58,564 bases of DNA, from assembly GCA_945900785.1 (NCBI GenBank), contig CAMDJM010000026.1:1-58564 (forward strand), written 5' to 3'. Both the position numbers and the translations under genes were made by a program. The stretch is from Akkermansia muciniphila. GTDB lineage: Bacteria > Verrucomicrobiota > Verrucomicrobiia > Verrucomicrobiales > V1-33. Positions 9,554 through 17,881 of the stretch are shown here, one piece after another. Each line of letters opens with the position of its first letter. The first letter of the stretch is position 1. The notes beneath the pieces were generated by a model that saw only the letters and a list, made by a program, of their open reading frames with translations, was not told the DNA's origin and ran no database searches.

Positions 9554-10393
9554 ATGCTCTGGCGCACCAGCACCCGCACTTTCGATCTGACCCGGCGCGG
9601 CCTCATCATGGGCGTGCTGAATGTCACCCCGGATTCCTTTTCGGATGGCGGGCGTTATTTTGATCCGGCGGATGCCGTGGCGCGCGGCTTGGAAATGGTA
9701 AGGGAAGGAGCAGATATTTTGGACATCGGGGGGGAAAGCACCCGGCCTGGTGCTGTGCCGGTGGAGGCGGAAGAGGAATTGCGCCGCATTTTGCCCGTGA
9801 TTTCCGGCCTGAAGCAGGTCTGTGACGTGCCGCTCTCCATCGATACCATGAAATCCCGCGTGGCCGCTCCCGCCATGGCCGCCGGGGCGGAAATCATCAA
9901 CGACATCTCCGGGCTGATGCACGATCCTGACATGGCCCGGGTCGCAGCGGAAACCGGGGCCGGCCTGGTGCTGATGCATATGCGGGGCACCCCCCGGACC
10001 ATGCAGCAGCACCCGGCCTATCAGGACGTGACGGCGGAGGTCCGGGAACGCCTGGAAGCCGCCTATCATCAGGCGCTCGCGGCGGGGGTGTTGCCGGAAG
10101 GCCTCGTTTTCGACCCCGGCATCGGCTTTGGGAAAACCCTGGAGCACAATCTGGAATTGCTCCGGGCCTTGCCAGTTTTCCAGGTGCAGGGCCGTCCGGT
10201 GCTGCTGGGGGTGAGCCGGAAATCCTTTTTGGGCCGGATCCTGGGGAATACGGATCCCGCCGCACGCGACGCTCCTACCACCGCCCTTACCGCATGGGCA
10301 AGACAGCAGGGAGCCCGGATTTTGCGCGTGCATGCCGTGAAGGAAAATGCCCAGGCGCTGCGGATGATGGAAGCGATTTTGGGCGACACCTAA
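9554..10393 (+). CDS. folP: Dihydropteroate synthase
   Basis: A 279-residue folate-pathway enzyme joining para-aminobenzoate to hydroxymethyl-dihydropterin diphosphate. All family blocks are present: MGVLNVTPDSFSDGG near the N-terminus, DIGGESTRPGA, SIDTMKS, INDISG, MHMRGTP, FDPGIGFGKT, GVSRKSFLG and the C-terminal RVHAVKE. The length is normal. It follows the EamA permease gene by 24 bases. Confidence 0.96.
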   Translation: MLWRTSTRTFDLTRRGLIMGVLNVTPDSFSDGGRYFDPADAVARGLEMVREGADILDIGGESTRPGAVPVEAEEELRRILPVISGLKQVCDVPLSIDTMKSRVAAPAMAAGAEIINDISGLMHDPDMARVAAETGAGLVLMHMRGTPRTMQQHPAYQDVTAEVRERLEAAYHQALAAGVLPEGLVFDPGIGFGKTLEHNLELLRALPVFQVQGRPVLLGVSRKSFLGRILGNTDPAARDAPTTALTAWARQQGARILRVHAVKENAQALRMMEAILGDT

Positions 10394-10596
10394 GTGCCTG
10401 CCCGCCGGCACCAATCCCAGGATACGGCGGTCCAACCACGGAAAAAGGCGGTATCAGCGGGCGCTGCATCACCCGGATGGGCTACGGATTTGCGGGGCGG
10501 AAAGTGTATGATCCGGCAGACCGGTCCCGTTTTGCTTAACGGCCTGCCCTGCTCTTCTCCCCGCAAAAACAGGCCCAGCCTAACTTTTAACATATC

Positions 10597-12060
10597 ATGT
10601 CCACCCTGTTCCTCCCCAGTCGCCGCCGCTTCCTGGCCAGCGGTCTCGCCGGTGCTGCCAGCATCGCTTTTTCCTCACACCTGCATGCCCGCTCCATCGG
10701 CGCGAATGAAGACATCCGCTTCGGTTTTATCGGAGTCGGTGAGAATGGCAAGGGCCGGGGCGGTGGCCACGTCGGTGGGTTCGGCAAAAAGAAAGGCTGC
10801 CGCGTGGTGGCCATCTGTGACGTGGACACAGTGAATCTCGATATCATGAAGGCCAGGCTCCAGGGCCAGGCCGTGGAATACTACCAGGACTACCGGAAAA
10901 TGCTGGAGAACAAGGACATCGACGCCGTCGTCATTTCCACGCCAAACCATACCCACACCCTCATCGCCATTGCGGCCATGCAGGCTGGCAAGCACGTCTA
11001 CGTGGAAAAACCGGTTTCCCACAACCTCTGGGAAGGCCGCCGCCTCGTGGAGCATGCGGCCAGGCATCCTGAGCTGATCGTGCAGCACGGCATGCAGCGC
11101 CGCTCCGAGCAGGCCTGGCTGGAAATTCAGGATTTCATCAAAACCGGTGCCATCGGCAAGGCCGTGGTCTCGCGTGGGCTTTGCTACAAGCCCCGTCCCT
11201 CCATCGGTCAGGTCGGTGCCCCGGTTGCCGCGCCCACGACGGTGGACTATAACCTCTGGGCCGGCACCCGCCCGATGGATCCCGTGCCCCGGAAGCGTTT
11301 CCACTACGACTGGCACTGGCAGTGGCCCTATGGCAATGGCGACATCGGCAATCAGGGCCCTCACCAATTGGATGTAGCCCGCTGGTTGATCGGCGACCCC
11401 ATGGCCTGTCCGGAAAGCGTGGTCAGCATTGGTGGCCGTTTCGGCTATGAAGATGATGGCACCACAGCCAATACGCAGATTGCCTTCTTCGATTTCAAAC
11501 CCGTGCCCGTGGTCTTCGAAGTGCGCGGCCTGCCGGGCAAGGACATGGACTTCCGGGGACGTCCTACCATCTACAAAAATCTCGGAGGAGCCATCAACAT
11601 CATCGAATGCGAAGGGGGCTACGTGGCCGAAGGCCGGGCCTACGACAAGGAAGGCAAGACCATCGCCAAATTCGAGAAGGACGATGGGGCCAAACATCAG
11701 GACAGCTTTGTGGCCGCCCTGCGTTCCGGAAAACTGGCAGTCACCCACAATGCCCTCACTGGCCACCTGTCCGCTGCCCTCGCCCACATGGCGAACCACA
11801 GCCACCGCACCGGGGCGGTGTCCAGCATTGATGAAATCAAAGCGAAGATCGGCGGCAACCCGCTCTTCGCCGGGACTTTTGACCGCATGATCACCCACCT
11901 CACGGATAACAAACTGGAACTGGCCTCCATCAAACCGGTGCTGGGTTCCAGCCTGACCTTTGACCCGGTCAAGGAGGTGTATACCGGCCCCCATGCGGAG
12001 GCCGCCAATGCCCTGAACATGGAGGCCTACCGCGATGGCTTCACCTTGCCGGTGGCCTGA
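10597..12060 (+). CDS. TAT-exported Gfo/Idh/MocA-family oxidoreductase
   Basis: A 487-residue NAD(P)-dependent oxidoreductase. A twin-arginine signal (SRRRFLASGLAGAASIAF) precedes a Rossmann domain (about residues 40-160) with GFIGVGENGKGRG, VVAICDVD, VVISTPNHTH and the catalytic-lysine motif EKPVSHN. The remainder is the GFO/IDH/MocA C-terminal domain with WHWQWPYGNGDIGNQGPHQLDVARW. PVC bacteria have large families of such exported enzymes, usually linked to sugar or glycan metabolism. Substrate unknown. A strong hairpin follows the stop codon. Confidence 0.92.
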   Translation: MSTLFLPSRRRFLASGLAGAASIAFSSHLHARSIGANEDIRFGFIGVGENGKGRGGGHVGGFGKKKGCRVVAICDVDTVNLDIMKARLQGQAVEYYQDYRKMLENKDIDAVVISTPNHTHTLIAIAAMQAGKHVYVEKPVSHNLWEGRRLVEHAARHPELIVQHGMQRRSEQAWLEIQDFIKTGAIGKAVVSRGLCYKPRPSIGQVGAPVAAPTTVDYNLWAGTRPMDPVPRKRFHYDWHWQWPYGNGDIGNQGPHQLDVARWLIGDPMACPESVVSIGGRFGYEDDGTTANTQIAFFDFKPVPVVFEVRGLPGKDMDFRGRPTIYKNLGGAINIIECEGGYVAEGRAYDKEGKTIAKFEKDDGAKHQDSFVAALRSGKLAVTHNALTGHLSAALAHMANHSHRTGAVSSIDEIKAKIGGNPLFAGTFDRMITHLTDNKLELASIKPVLGSSLTFDPVKEVYTGPHAEAANALNMEAYRDGFTLPVA

Positions 12061-12080
12061 GAAAACCATCCCTAAATGCG

Positions 12081-12112
12081 GGGGCGGTTCCGGTGGCAGA
12101 CCGGGCCGCCCC
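12081..12112 (+). terminator. Hairpin terminator after the Gfo/Idh/MocA gene
   Basis: A two-part stem: outer GGGGCGG (12081-12087) with CCGCCCC (12106-12112), inner CCGGT with ACCGG, and a five-base loop. It lies 20 bases after the stop codon and lacks a clear T-run. Confidence 0.5.
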
Positions 12113-12221
12113 TTGGTATGCCTTGGAAGTGGGCTGTTGCTGGATTCGTTTATCAGGCCTGCCCGGTTTGACCGATACCTGCGCAGCCGCTTTTTCTTCC
12201 ATTTGCTCCATTTACTCCTTC

Positions 12222-13262
12222 ATGAAATTTTCCTTTCTGCCCGTGTTCCTGATCTGCTGGCTGGCACTCACCAGTTGTGAGAAAGCGCCGCAGGGATCCG
12301 GCGTGGTCCGGACGGACCCGAATGCGACGTTGCCTGCCAGCCCGGTGGCCCCCGCCGGGAAACCCGCCGGCATGGTGTGGATTCCGGGCGGCACTTTTAC
12401 CATGGGATCCGATGCCAAGGAAGTGGAGCGCCCGCCCCACCGGGTTTCGCTGGAAGGCTTTTGGATGGATGAGACCGAGGTCACCAATGCCCAGTTCCGC
12501 CTTTTTACCGAAGCCACACAATATGTCACTTCTCCGGAGCGGACGCCAAAAAAGGAAGATTTCCCGGAAGACATCCGCCCGCAAATTGATGAGTCCATGC
12601 TGAAGCCTGGAGCGAATAACTTCCGGCCCACGGCGGAACCGGTTCCTCTGGATAACGAACTGGCCTGGTGGGAATACATGAAAGGTGCCTCGTGGCGTAA
12701 ACCGATGGGCCCGGATGGCCCGGACGCGCGCGATAACGATCCCGTGGTTTGTGTGAATTGGGACGACGCTTCAGCTTACGCGAAATGGGCCGGCAAACGC
12801 CTCCCCACCGAAGCGGAGTGGGAGTTCGCCGCCCGGGGTGGCCTGGCCGGCAAAAAATATGTCTGGGGCGATGAAATGAAACCCGGCGGCAAATGGATGA
12901 TGAACATCTGGCAGGGCGAATTTCCTGCCAAAAACTCTGCGGAGGATGGATTCCCCGGCCTGGCCCCGGTGAAGTCCTTTCCTGCCAATGGCTATGGCCT
13001 TTACGATATGGCCGGCAATGCCTGGGAGTGGACCACGGATTGGTATGACAGCCACTACTACGCCCAAAGTCCGGAATACAACCCCAAGGGAGCCGCTCCC
13101 TCCGCCGATAACCATCAGGGCATGCCCAGCAGGATGATGCGCGGCGGGTCGTGGCTGTGCAATGATTGTTACTGCGAAGGCTACCGCCCCGCCGCCCGGC
13201 AGTTCACCACGCCGGATACCGCGTCAAACCACCTCGGATTCCGTTGTGTGAAAGGCACCTGA
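12222..13262 (+). CDS. Formylglycine-generating enzyme (SUMF1 domain) lipoprotein
   Basis: A 346-residue protein with a lipoprotein signal (lipobox LTSC near residue 20) followed by a full FGE-sulfatase (SUMF1) domain: IPGGTFTMGSD, MDETEVTNAQF, CVNWDDASAYAKW, RLPTEAEWEFAARGG, YDMAGNAWEWTTDWY. The C-terminus contains RGGSWLCNDCYC and ends NHLGFRCVKGT. The two active-site cysteines of genuine FGE (spacing C-x4-C) are present at about C313 and C318. Most bacterial SUMF1-domain proteins lack them, so this one could convert sulfatase Cys to formylglycine. The sulfatase at 4630-6024 is a potential client. Lipid anchoring outside the cytoplasm is unusual for this role. Confidence 0.85.
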   Translation: MKFSFLPVFLICWLALTSCEKAPQGSGVVRTDPNATLPASPVAPAGKPAGMVWIPGGTFTMGSDAKEVERPPHRVSLEGFWMDETEVTNAQFRLFTEATQYVTSPERTPKKEDFPEDIRPQIDESMLKPGANNFRPTAEPVPLDNELAWWEYMKGASWRKPMGPDGPDARDNDPVVCVNWDDASAYAKWAGKRLPTEAEWEFAARGGLAGKKYVWGDEMKPGGKWMMNIWQGEFPAKNSAEDGFPGLAPVKSFPANGYGLYDMAGNAWEWTTDWYDSHYYAQSPEYNPKGAAPSADNHQGMPSRMMRGGSWLCNDCYCEGYRPAARQFTTPDTASNHLGFRCVKGT

Positions 13263-13298
13263 CCTAAAAAGGCGGATATTCTACTGCCGTTTTTAGGT
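13262..13298. terminator. Bidirectional terminator between FGE and greA genes
   Basis: A perfect nine-base-pair inverted repeat, ACCTAAAAA (13262-13270) with TTTTTAGGT (13290-13298). Its A/T-rich lower stem supplies T-runs on both strands, and it sits between convergent genes. Confidence 0.55.
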
Positions 13299-13457
13299 TG
13301 AAGGGTCTGGATGGCAGAGCAAAATCGATTCACCGAACCAAATCACCAAAAGCGGACGGAATCCCAGTCTCCTGGGTTCGGATCGTCCTTTGGTGTCCCT
13401 TGGAACATACAAGGGCCTCAGGAAAAGTTTTGGCGGCGGCAGGGATTGGAGCCTAAG

Positions 13458-15332
13458 CTAGGACTGTGCCTCGTAGGGCTTAGGATCGACTTTGCTGAGC
13501 TTGGTGATCCTGACGTGGCGGGTGATCGCGGAGTCTTCGCTGGGCAGGTCCACGGCGTCGCCGACGGAGTGATTCAGGAGGGCCTGGGCACTGACGGAGA
13601 GATAGGAGATGATGTTGTCCTCAATCTTCGTGTCCCAGGCACCCAGGATGGAGAAGGTCTCTTCCTTGTTGGTCTCGGTGTCGGTATAAGTGACGATCGT
13701 GCCGACGCTGACAAGCGCATCGGAGGCGTCGGAGAAATCAGTGCCTTTGGCACGGTTGAGGTCGCGCTCGATGTCGAAGCGGCGGCGGGAAAGGACGAGT
13801 GAGTATTCCTTGGCGGACTTGAATTCGAAGTTTTCGCGTAAGTCGCCGTATTCGCGGGCGATGGAGATGTCTTCGATGTTCTTGGGGATTTCGACTTGGA
13901 TCAAGTGCTCGTAGGACTTGCGCTTTTCGGTGAGGCTGGTCCAGGAGACGAGGAGGGTTTCTTCCTGCTCTTCCTGTTTGTCGCTGCTGCTTTCAGTGAT
14001 GATGTCTTCCAACTCAGGATGGATGCGGATGAACCGGGCGAGGAGGGAGCGCTTGCCCATTTCCTCCATACCGGGGGAGAGCATGACCTGGCGGGCGAAG
14101 TTGCGGGCTTGGGCTATCTCGCCGAGGGCGAGGAAATCTTTGATGACGTCCTTGTCGGATTGGAGGAAGTCGTTGATGCGGTTGGCCTTGCGGTTGGCTT
14201 CATCGAAGTGGTCCCGCTCAATGGCGCTGAGCATGGCCTTGGAGAGTTCCAGGCTGAAGACAGCTTTGCCGGCTCCTTTCCGTTCCTTGCCCAGCCAGAC
14301 GAGAACTTCAGAGGAAAGACTGCGCTGGGTGATGCCAGTCTGGAAAAATTTGTTCAAGGGGCCTTCGTAGCCTTTTTCCTTCATCACATCGACGATCTCG
14401 CCAAGGCTGCGTTGGCTGAGACGGTTGATGAGAGGCAGCAGGCTTTCCACGCCAGCGTCACCCGTGGCATCAATCAGCGCATCGAAAACCCGGCGCTGGC
14501 GGGAGACGGCGAGGCTGCCGACGCATTCGGCGAGGCGGGGGCCTTCGGCGGCGATGGCTTTGGCCAAGGCCGGAGAGATGTCGTCGTGCAGGGCTTTGAC
14601 TTTATCGCGCAGTTCGTCGCGGGAAAGGATGAGGTCGAGGGCCTCGACCGGACGCAGACGCAGGTTTTGCGAGGCGGTTTCATCAGCTTCCTTGATAATG
14701 GATTCGAGGACGGCTTGGTCCTGGAAAATTTCCAGCTCGCGGGTGATGGCGTCCAAGGCTTTTCCTTTTCCTTTTAGATCGCGGGCCTTGCGGAAGTCGG
14801 AGATTAGAGCATCGGAAGGGCTGAGGTCGCCCCCGCGGAGTTCGAGGGGCAGATTGCGCTTGGCAGGGACGATGAATTCGGGGCGGCTGCGGAGTTCTTT
14901 TTTGCAGGATTCCCACCAGCCTTTGAAGGCACCTTCAGCGACGATTTTGGGTTTTACGACGCTTTCGAAGACGTCGAGGGACATGCTGCCCTTGTGGCTT
15001 TCAAGGACGGCGCGGACCAGAGCGGGCTTGTCTTCCTTGGCCAGTTTTTGCAGGGAAGCGGGATCGGCGTGGCGGCGGGCGAGGATGTGGGTGTCCGGCA
15101 CGGGCTCGAGCGATTTAGCGGCGAATTCGACCTTCAGGGGGTGTCCTTTTTTGTCCTCAAAATCGACAATGATCTGATCTTCATCCAGCTTCCAGTCTGC
15201 GATGCGGCCAACGCCCCAACTTTTATGAAAACAGTAGGTGCCAACAGGGAGGACCGCGAGGCGTGGGGCCAGGATGCCTTGGAGTTTGCCGTTGGCGACG
15301 AGTTTGGAAATCTCGGGATTGAGGGTGGACAT
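13458..15332 (-). CDS. greA: Transcription elongation factor GreA with long N-terminal extension
   Basis: A 624-residue protein. The last 160 or so residues are a GreA/GreB core: a coiled-coil segment with AREYGDLRENFEF (about residues 492-504), then an FKBP-like domain starting near VSVGTIVTY. The two acidic tip residues needed for RNA polymerase transcript cleavage are kept (D497, E500). The first 440 or so residues form a helical, charged extension with the tryptophan-containing block KSWGVGRIADWKLDEDQI near the N-terminus. Ordinary GreA is about 160 residues; an extended GreA of 600-700 residues is what I know from Chlamydia and Verrucomicrobia. ATG 15332 is preferred to an upstream in-frame start. 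Confidence 0.88.
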   Translation of the reverse strand: MSTLNPEISKLVANGKLQGILAPRLAVLPVGTYCFHKSWGVGRIADWKLDEDQIIVDFEDKKGHPLKVEFAAKSLEPVPDTHILARRHADPASLQKLAKEDKPALVRAVLESHKGSMSLDVFESVVKPKIVAEGAFKGWWESCKKELRSRPEFIVPAKRNLPLELRGGDLSPSDALISDFRKARDLKGKGKALDAITRELEIFQDQAVLESIIKEADETASQNLRLRPVEALDLILSRDELRDKVKALHDDISPALAKAIAAEGPRLAECVGSLAVSRQRRVFDALIDATGDAGVESLLPLINRLSQRSLGEIVDVMKEKGYEGPLNKFFQTGITQRSLSSEVLVWLGKERKGAGKAVFSLELSKAMLSAIERDHFDEANRKANRINDFLQSDKDVIKDFLALGEIAQARNFARQVMLSPGMEEMGKRSLLARFIRIHPELEDIITESSSDKQEEQEETLLVSWTSLTEKRKSYEHLIQVEIPKNIEDISIAREYGDLRENFEFKSAKEYSLVLSRRRFDIERDLNRAKGTDFSDASDALVSVGTIVTYTDTETNKEETFSILGAWDTKIEDNIISYLSVSAQALLNHSVGDAVDLPSEDSAITRHVRITKLSKVDPKPYEAQS

Positions 15333-15411
15333 AAGGTGGTAAAAAGCCGCAGAAATTGCTGGTTTTCCCCCGCCGCAGATAACGGGGGAATCACAGCCAT
15401 CGTCGCGCTCA

Positions 15412-15436
15412 CCCAATCTTGCAAGGCGAGATTGGG
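15412..15436 (-). terminator. Hairpin after the Dabb gene
   Basis: A perfect eight-base-pair stem (CCCAATCT, 15412-15419, with AGATTGGG, 15429-15436) and nine-base loop, 37 bases beyond the Dabb stop and upstream of greA. A second hairpin (15365-15371 with 15384-15390) lies closer to the greA start. Confidence 0.4.
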
Positions 15437-15472
15437 GGGCGAAAACGTGCAGCCTTCCTTAAAATGCAGGAT

Positions 15473-15853
15473 TTACTGCGCCACGTAGTCCACCACCACC
15501 GCTTTGGCGAGGTGGGGCTTGATCAGGGTGACGAATTTCTCGTGCTCGGGATGGTGGATGTAGCCGGTTTCCAGAGCTTCCTTGCTGGCAAAGCCGAGGG
15601 AAAACACATGGGTCAGGTCGGGATTGAGTTTTTCCGGGCTGACATTCAGGCCCCACTCGAAGCTTTTCACAGCGGGAACAGATTTGGCGAGGGCTTTGAA
15701 GGCGGTGGCGATTTCTTCGATTTTGGCAGGCGGGGTGCCTTCCTTAAAGCCAAAGATAACAACGTGACGGTAGGGAGCGGGTTCAGCGGCCATGGTGGTA
15801 AAAGGGGAAAGGAAGAGCGTCGCGGCGAGCAGGGAGAAGGTGAGGCGTTTCAT
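15473..15853 (-). CDS. Secreted Dabb-domain protein (stress-responsive alpha/beta barrel)
   Basis: A 126-residue protein with a signal peptide (MKRLTFSLLAATLFL, cleavage near MAAEP). It is followed by a dimeric alpha/beta-barrel (Dabb) domain with the typical start YRHVVIFGFKEGTP, the central WGLNVSPEK and the His-rich end YIHHPEHEKFV. Dabb proteins are small dimeric folds of mostly unknown role. It lies between the ROK kinase and greA on the same strand, about 150 bases from each. Confidence 0.85.
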   Translation of the reverse strand: MKRLTFSLLAATLFLSPFTTMAAEPAPYRHVVIFGFKEGTPPAKIEEIATAFKALAKSVPAVKSFEWGLNVSPEKLNPDLTHVFSLGFASKEALETGYIHHPEHEKFVTLIKPHLAKAVVVDYVAQ

Positions 15854-15892
15854 AAGTGGAGGTGGGGAGGGGCAGGGGTTATTAATTATTAG

Positions 15893-15926
15893 TTATTGGT
15901 TGTTGGTTATTGGTTGTTGGTTATGG
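15893..15926. repeat. Short tandem TTATTGGTTGTTGG repeat
   Basis: Two full and one partial copy of a 14-base unit in the A/T-rich gap between the ROK and Dabb genes, with related ATTAATTATTAG just before. A low-complexity microsatellite; no function is evident. Confidence 0.6.
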
Positions 15927-16004
15927 GGGGCTGGCTCCTGATGGGGGCAGGGGGCCGGGGTGTTCAACGTTCCTGAGGGGCGATCTCAAGCAGGCTTTTT
16001 CAGA

Positions 16005-16952
16005 TCAGGCGCGGGCGGCTTCCATGGCGACGGCGGCGGTGCCGATGATGCCGGCATCATTGCCGAAGTGGGCAGGGACGACTTTGAGGTTTTTGGTGAA
16101 GCTGCTGGCCAGTTGGGCCTTCATTTTCTTCCAGAGCGGATCGAAGATGAGCTTGCCGGCCTTGGCGATACCGCCGCCAATGACGATGCGGTCCGGATTC
16201 AGGAGCCAGACGGCATTCACCAGGCCGGTGGAGAGTTGGCTGGTGAATTCATCCCAGATTTGCAGGGCGACAGGGTCCTTTTGCTTCACGGCTGCGGCGA
16301 GAGCCCGCGGCTCGCATTCAGCGGCGGTCTTTTGGATTTTTGCTTTTCGGTAGAGAGCGGCGGCACGCTTGGCGAGGGGGCCAATGCCGAGATAGCTTTC
16401 CAGGGCTCCGACATTTCCGTGGACGAAGACGGGCCCGCGGTAGTCGATGCTCATCTGCCCGACTTCGCCCGCGCCAAAAGAGCTGCCCCGGTAGAGCCGC
16501 CCGTCCAGGACGAGGCCACCGCCCACGCCGGTGCCGAGGGTGATGGCGATCATGTTCCTCGCGCCCTGGCCGGCACCATGGGCGAACTCGGCAAAACACA
16601 TGGCATTGGCGTCGTTTTCGGCAAAGCACGGCAGGCCGGTGGATTCGGTCAGCATATTGCGCACCGGCACTTCTTTCCAGCCGGGCACATTCGTCAGTTC
16701 ATGCACCACGCCCCGCTGCACATCCACAAAACCCGGCACCCCGATGCCCACAGCTTCGATGCCGGGAAAGTCCCCGCGCAATTGATGCACCCGCCGCGTC
16801 ATCTCCGCTACCAGGGCCTTGGGGCCCTTGAAATCGCCCGTGATGATCGGCTCCCCGGTGTGGAGGATTTCCGAGCCGCGCACCACGCCGTATTTCACGG
16901 AGGTGCCGCCCATATCAATGCCGATGGCCAAGGGGTGATCGCTGGTGCTCAT
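16005..16952 (-). CDS. ROK-family sugar kinase lacking the zinc-finger cysteines
   Basis: A 315-residue ROK kinase, probably glucokinase-like, phosphorylating hexoses with ATP. The phosphate-1 loop is IGIDMGGTSVKYG, the substrate region FAENDANAMCFAEF, the phosphate-2 loop ITLGTGVGGGLV, then GAGEVGQMSID and VIGGGIAKAG. The usual ROK zinc motif (C-x-C-G-x2-G-C before LEAY) reads VFVHGNVGALESYLG here, so all three cysteines are missing. ATG 16952 is used rather than the TTG three codons upstream. Confidence 0.88.
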   Translation of the reverse strand: MSTSDHPLAIGIDMGGTSVKYGVVRGSEILHTGEPIITGDFKGPKALVAEMTRRVHQLRGDFPGIEAVGIGVPGFVDVQRGVVHELTNVPGWKEVPVRNMLTESTGLPCFAENDANAMCFAEFAHGAGQGARNMIAITLGTGVGGGLVLDGRLYRGSSFGAGEVGQMSIDYRGPVFVHGNVGALESYLGIGPLAKRAAALYRKAKIQKTAAECEPRALAAAVKQKDPVALQIWDEFTSQLSTGLVNAVWLLNPDRIVIGGGIAKAGKLIFDPLWKKMKAQLASSFTKNLKVVPAHFGNDAGIIGTAAVAMEAARA

Positions 16953-17125
16953 GAAAATCAATCAGGAAAAGGGTGGGTTCAATCAGCCCCCGGGGAAACC
17001 GTCAGGGGTGGCTCATCATGGACAAGGATTCGCCGCCGTCACCTGATTTCTGCATTCCGATTTCGGGTTTTCGCCATTCTGGAAAATGACATGCGGACTT
17101 GTTTTTTTCGGGAAGCTTTAAAATG

Positions 17126-17737
17126 TTATTTTGCCGCTGGTTTCGCAGGCAGCGCAGGCAGCCGAAGCTCCTTCTGGAGTTCATCCCAGTCTTGTCCCAG
17201 GTATTTGGCAGAAAATGGGGCAATTCTGGCGGAACCGGTGACTGAGACCCAATCTTGAACCGCTTGACCAGGGCCGGCCTGATAAAAAACCAATGGCCAC
17301 AGGCTGTTGGAGGCGGTTTCCAGGCCAGCGACATATCCAGTGGACTGCTCGCCGGGTTCGAGGGCTTTGGCAAAGTCCGGGGCGGTGCCGGTGTCCTGAT
17401 CGGGCTTGCCCGGCAGGCACCAGCCATCTCCGGGAACGGCGAACATGTCTTCGCTGGTCACAAGGCCGCTCTTGAACAGTTCCCTGAAGTTGCTGTTCGC
17501 ATTGTCCGGCAAATCCGGGAATGCCTGATCGTGATCGGCCGCCCAAGCCGAGAGTGCCGTAAAAATCCCGTGCATGTCCTGGGCGGAGTGCCGTTTTTTA
17601 ACTTGGGACTTGGTCTGCTGCCATGCGAGGTAGGAAACGAAGCCGGTGCCCACGCTAACCAGAAGGAAGTAAAGGATGGCGATCCGGAGCCTTGTGGAAA
17701 ATAAGCGCGGCGGGGCAGGTTCGGAGTTCATTTCCAT
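17126..17737 (-). CDS. Membrane-anchored protein of unknown function, pseudopilin-like region
   Basis: A 203-residue protein with one N-terminal membrane segment (about residues 17-38, LRIAILYFLLVSVGTGFVSYL) and a periplasmic domain. The stretch ALSAWAADHDQAFPD followed by NSNFRELFKSGLV resembles the post-helix part of type II secretion pseudopilins of PVC bacteria, but there is no prepilin peptidase site (no G-F/Y-T-L-x-E). A proline/alanine-rich tail ends the protein. I cannot name a function. It lies upstream of, and divergent from, the DUF1552 gene. Confidence 0.6.
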   Translation of the reverse strand: MEMNSEPAPPRLFSTRLRIAILYFLLVSVGTGFVSYLAWQQTKSQVKKRHSAQDMHGIFTALSAWAADHDQAFPDLPDNANSNFRELFKSGLVTSEDMFAVPGDGWCLPGKPDQDTGTAPDFAKALEPGEQSTGYVAGLETASNSLWPLVFYQAGPGQAVQDWVSVTGSARIAPFSAKYLGQDWDELQKELRLPALPAKPAAK

Positions 17738-17881
17738 GGAGCGTAGGGATTTCCCTGACGGATGTCAATTCCTGCTGGCAGGCGGCGCAAAAATGAATGA
17801 CAGAACCGCATGAAACGCGGGCAGGCCGGTGGCGTAAATGCCTGTGGTGCTCCAGCCCAATCCGGCGGAGAAAACCTCCTC

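Noticed and set aside
8075..10435. Very long minus-strand reading frame across the EamA and folP genes
   Set aside because: It is Q/H/R/P-rich, antisense to two confidently identified genes, and matches no family.
13311..13802. Plus-strand reading frame opposite the 3' end of greA
   Set aside because: Antisense to the conserved GreA core and without family resemblance.
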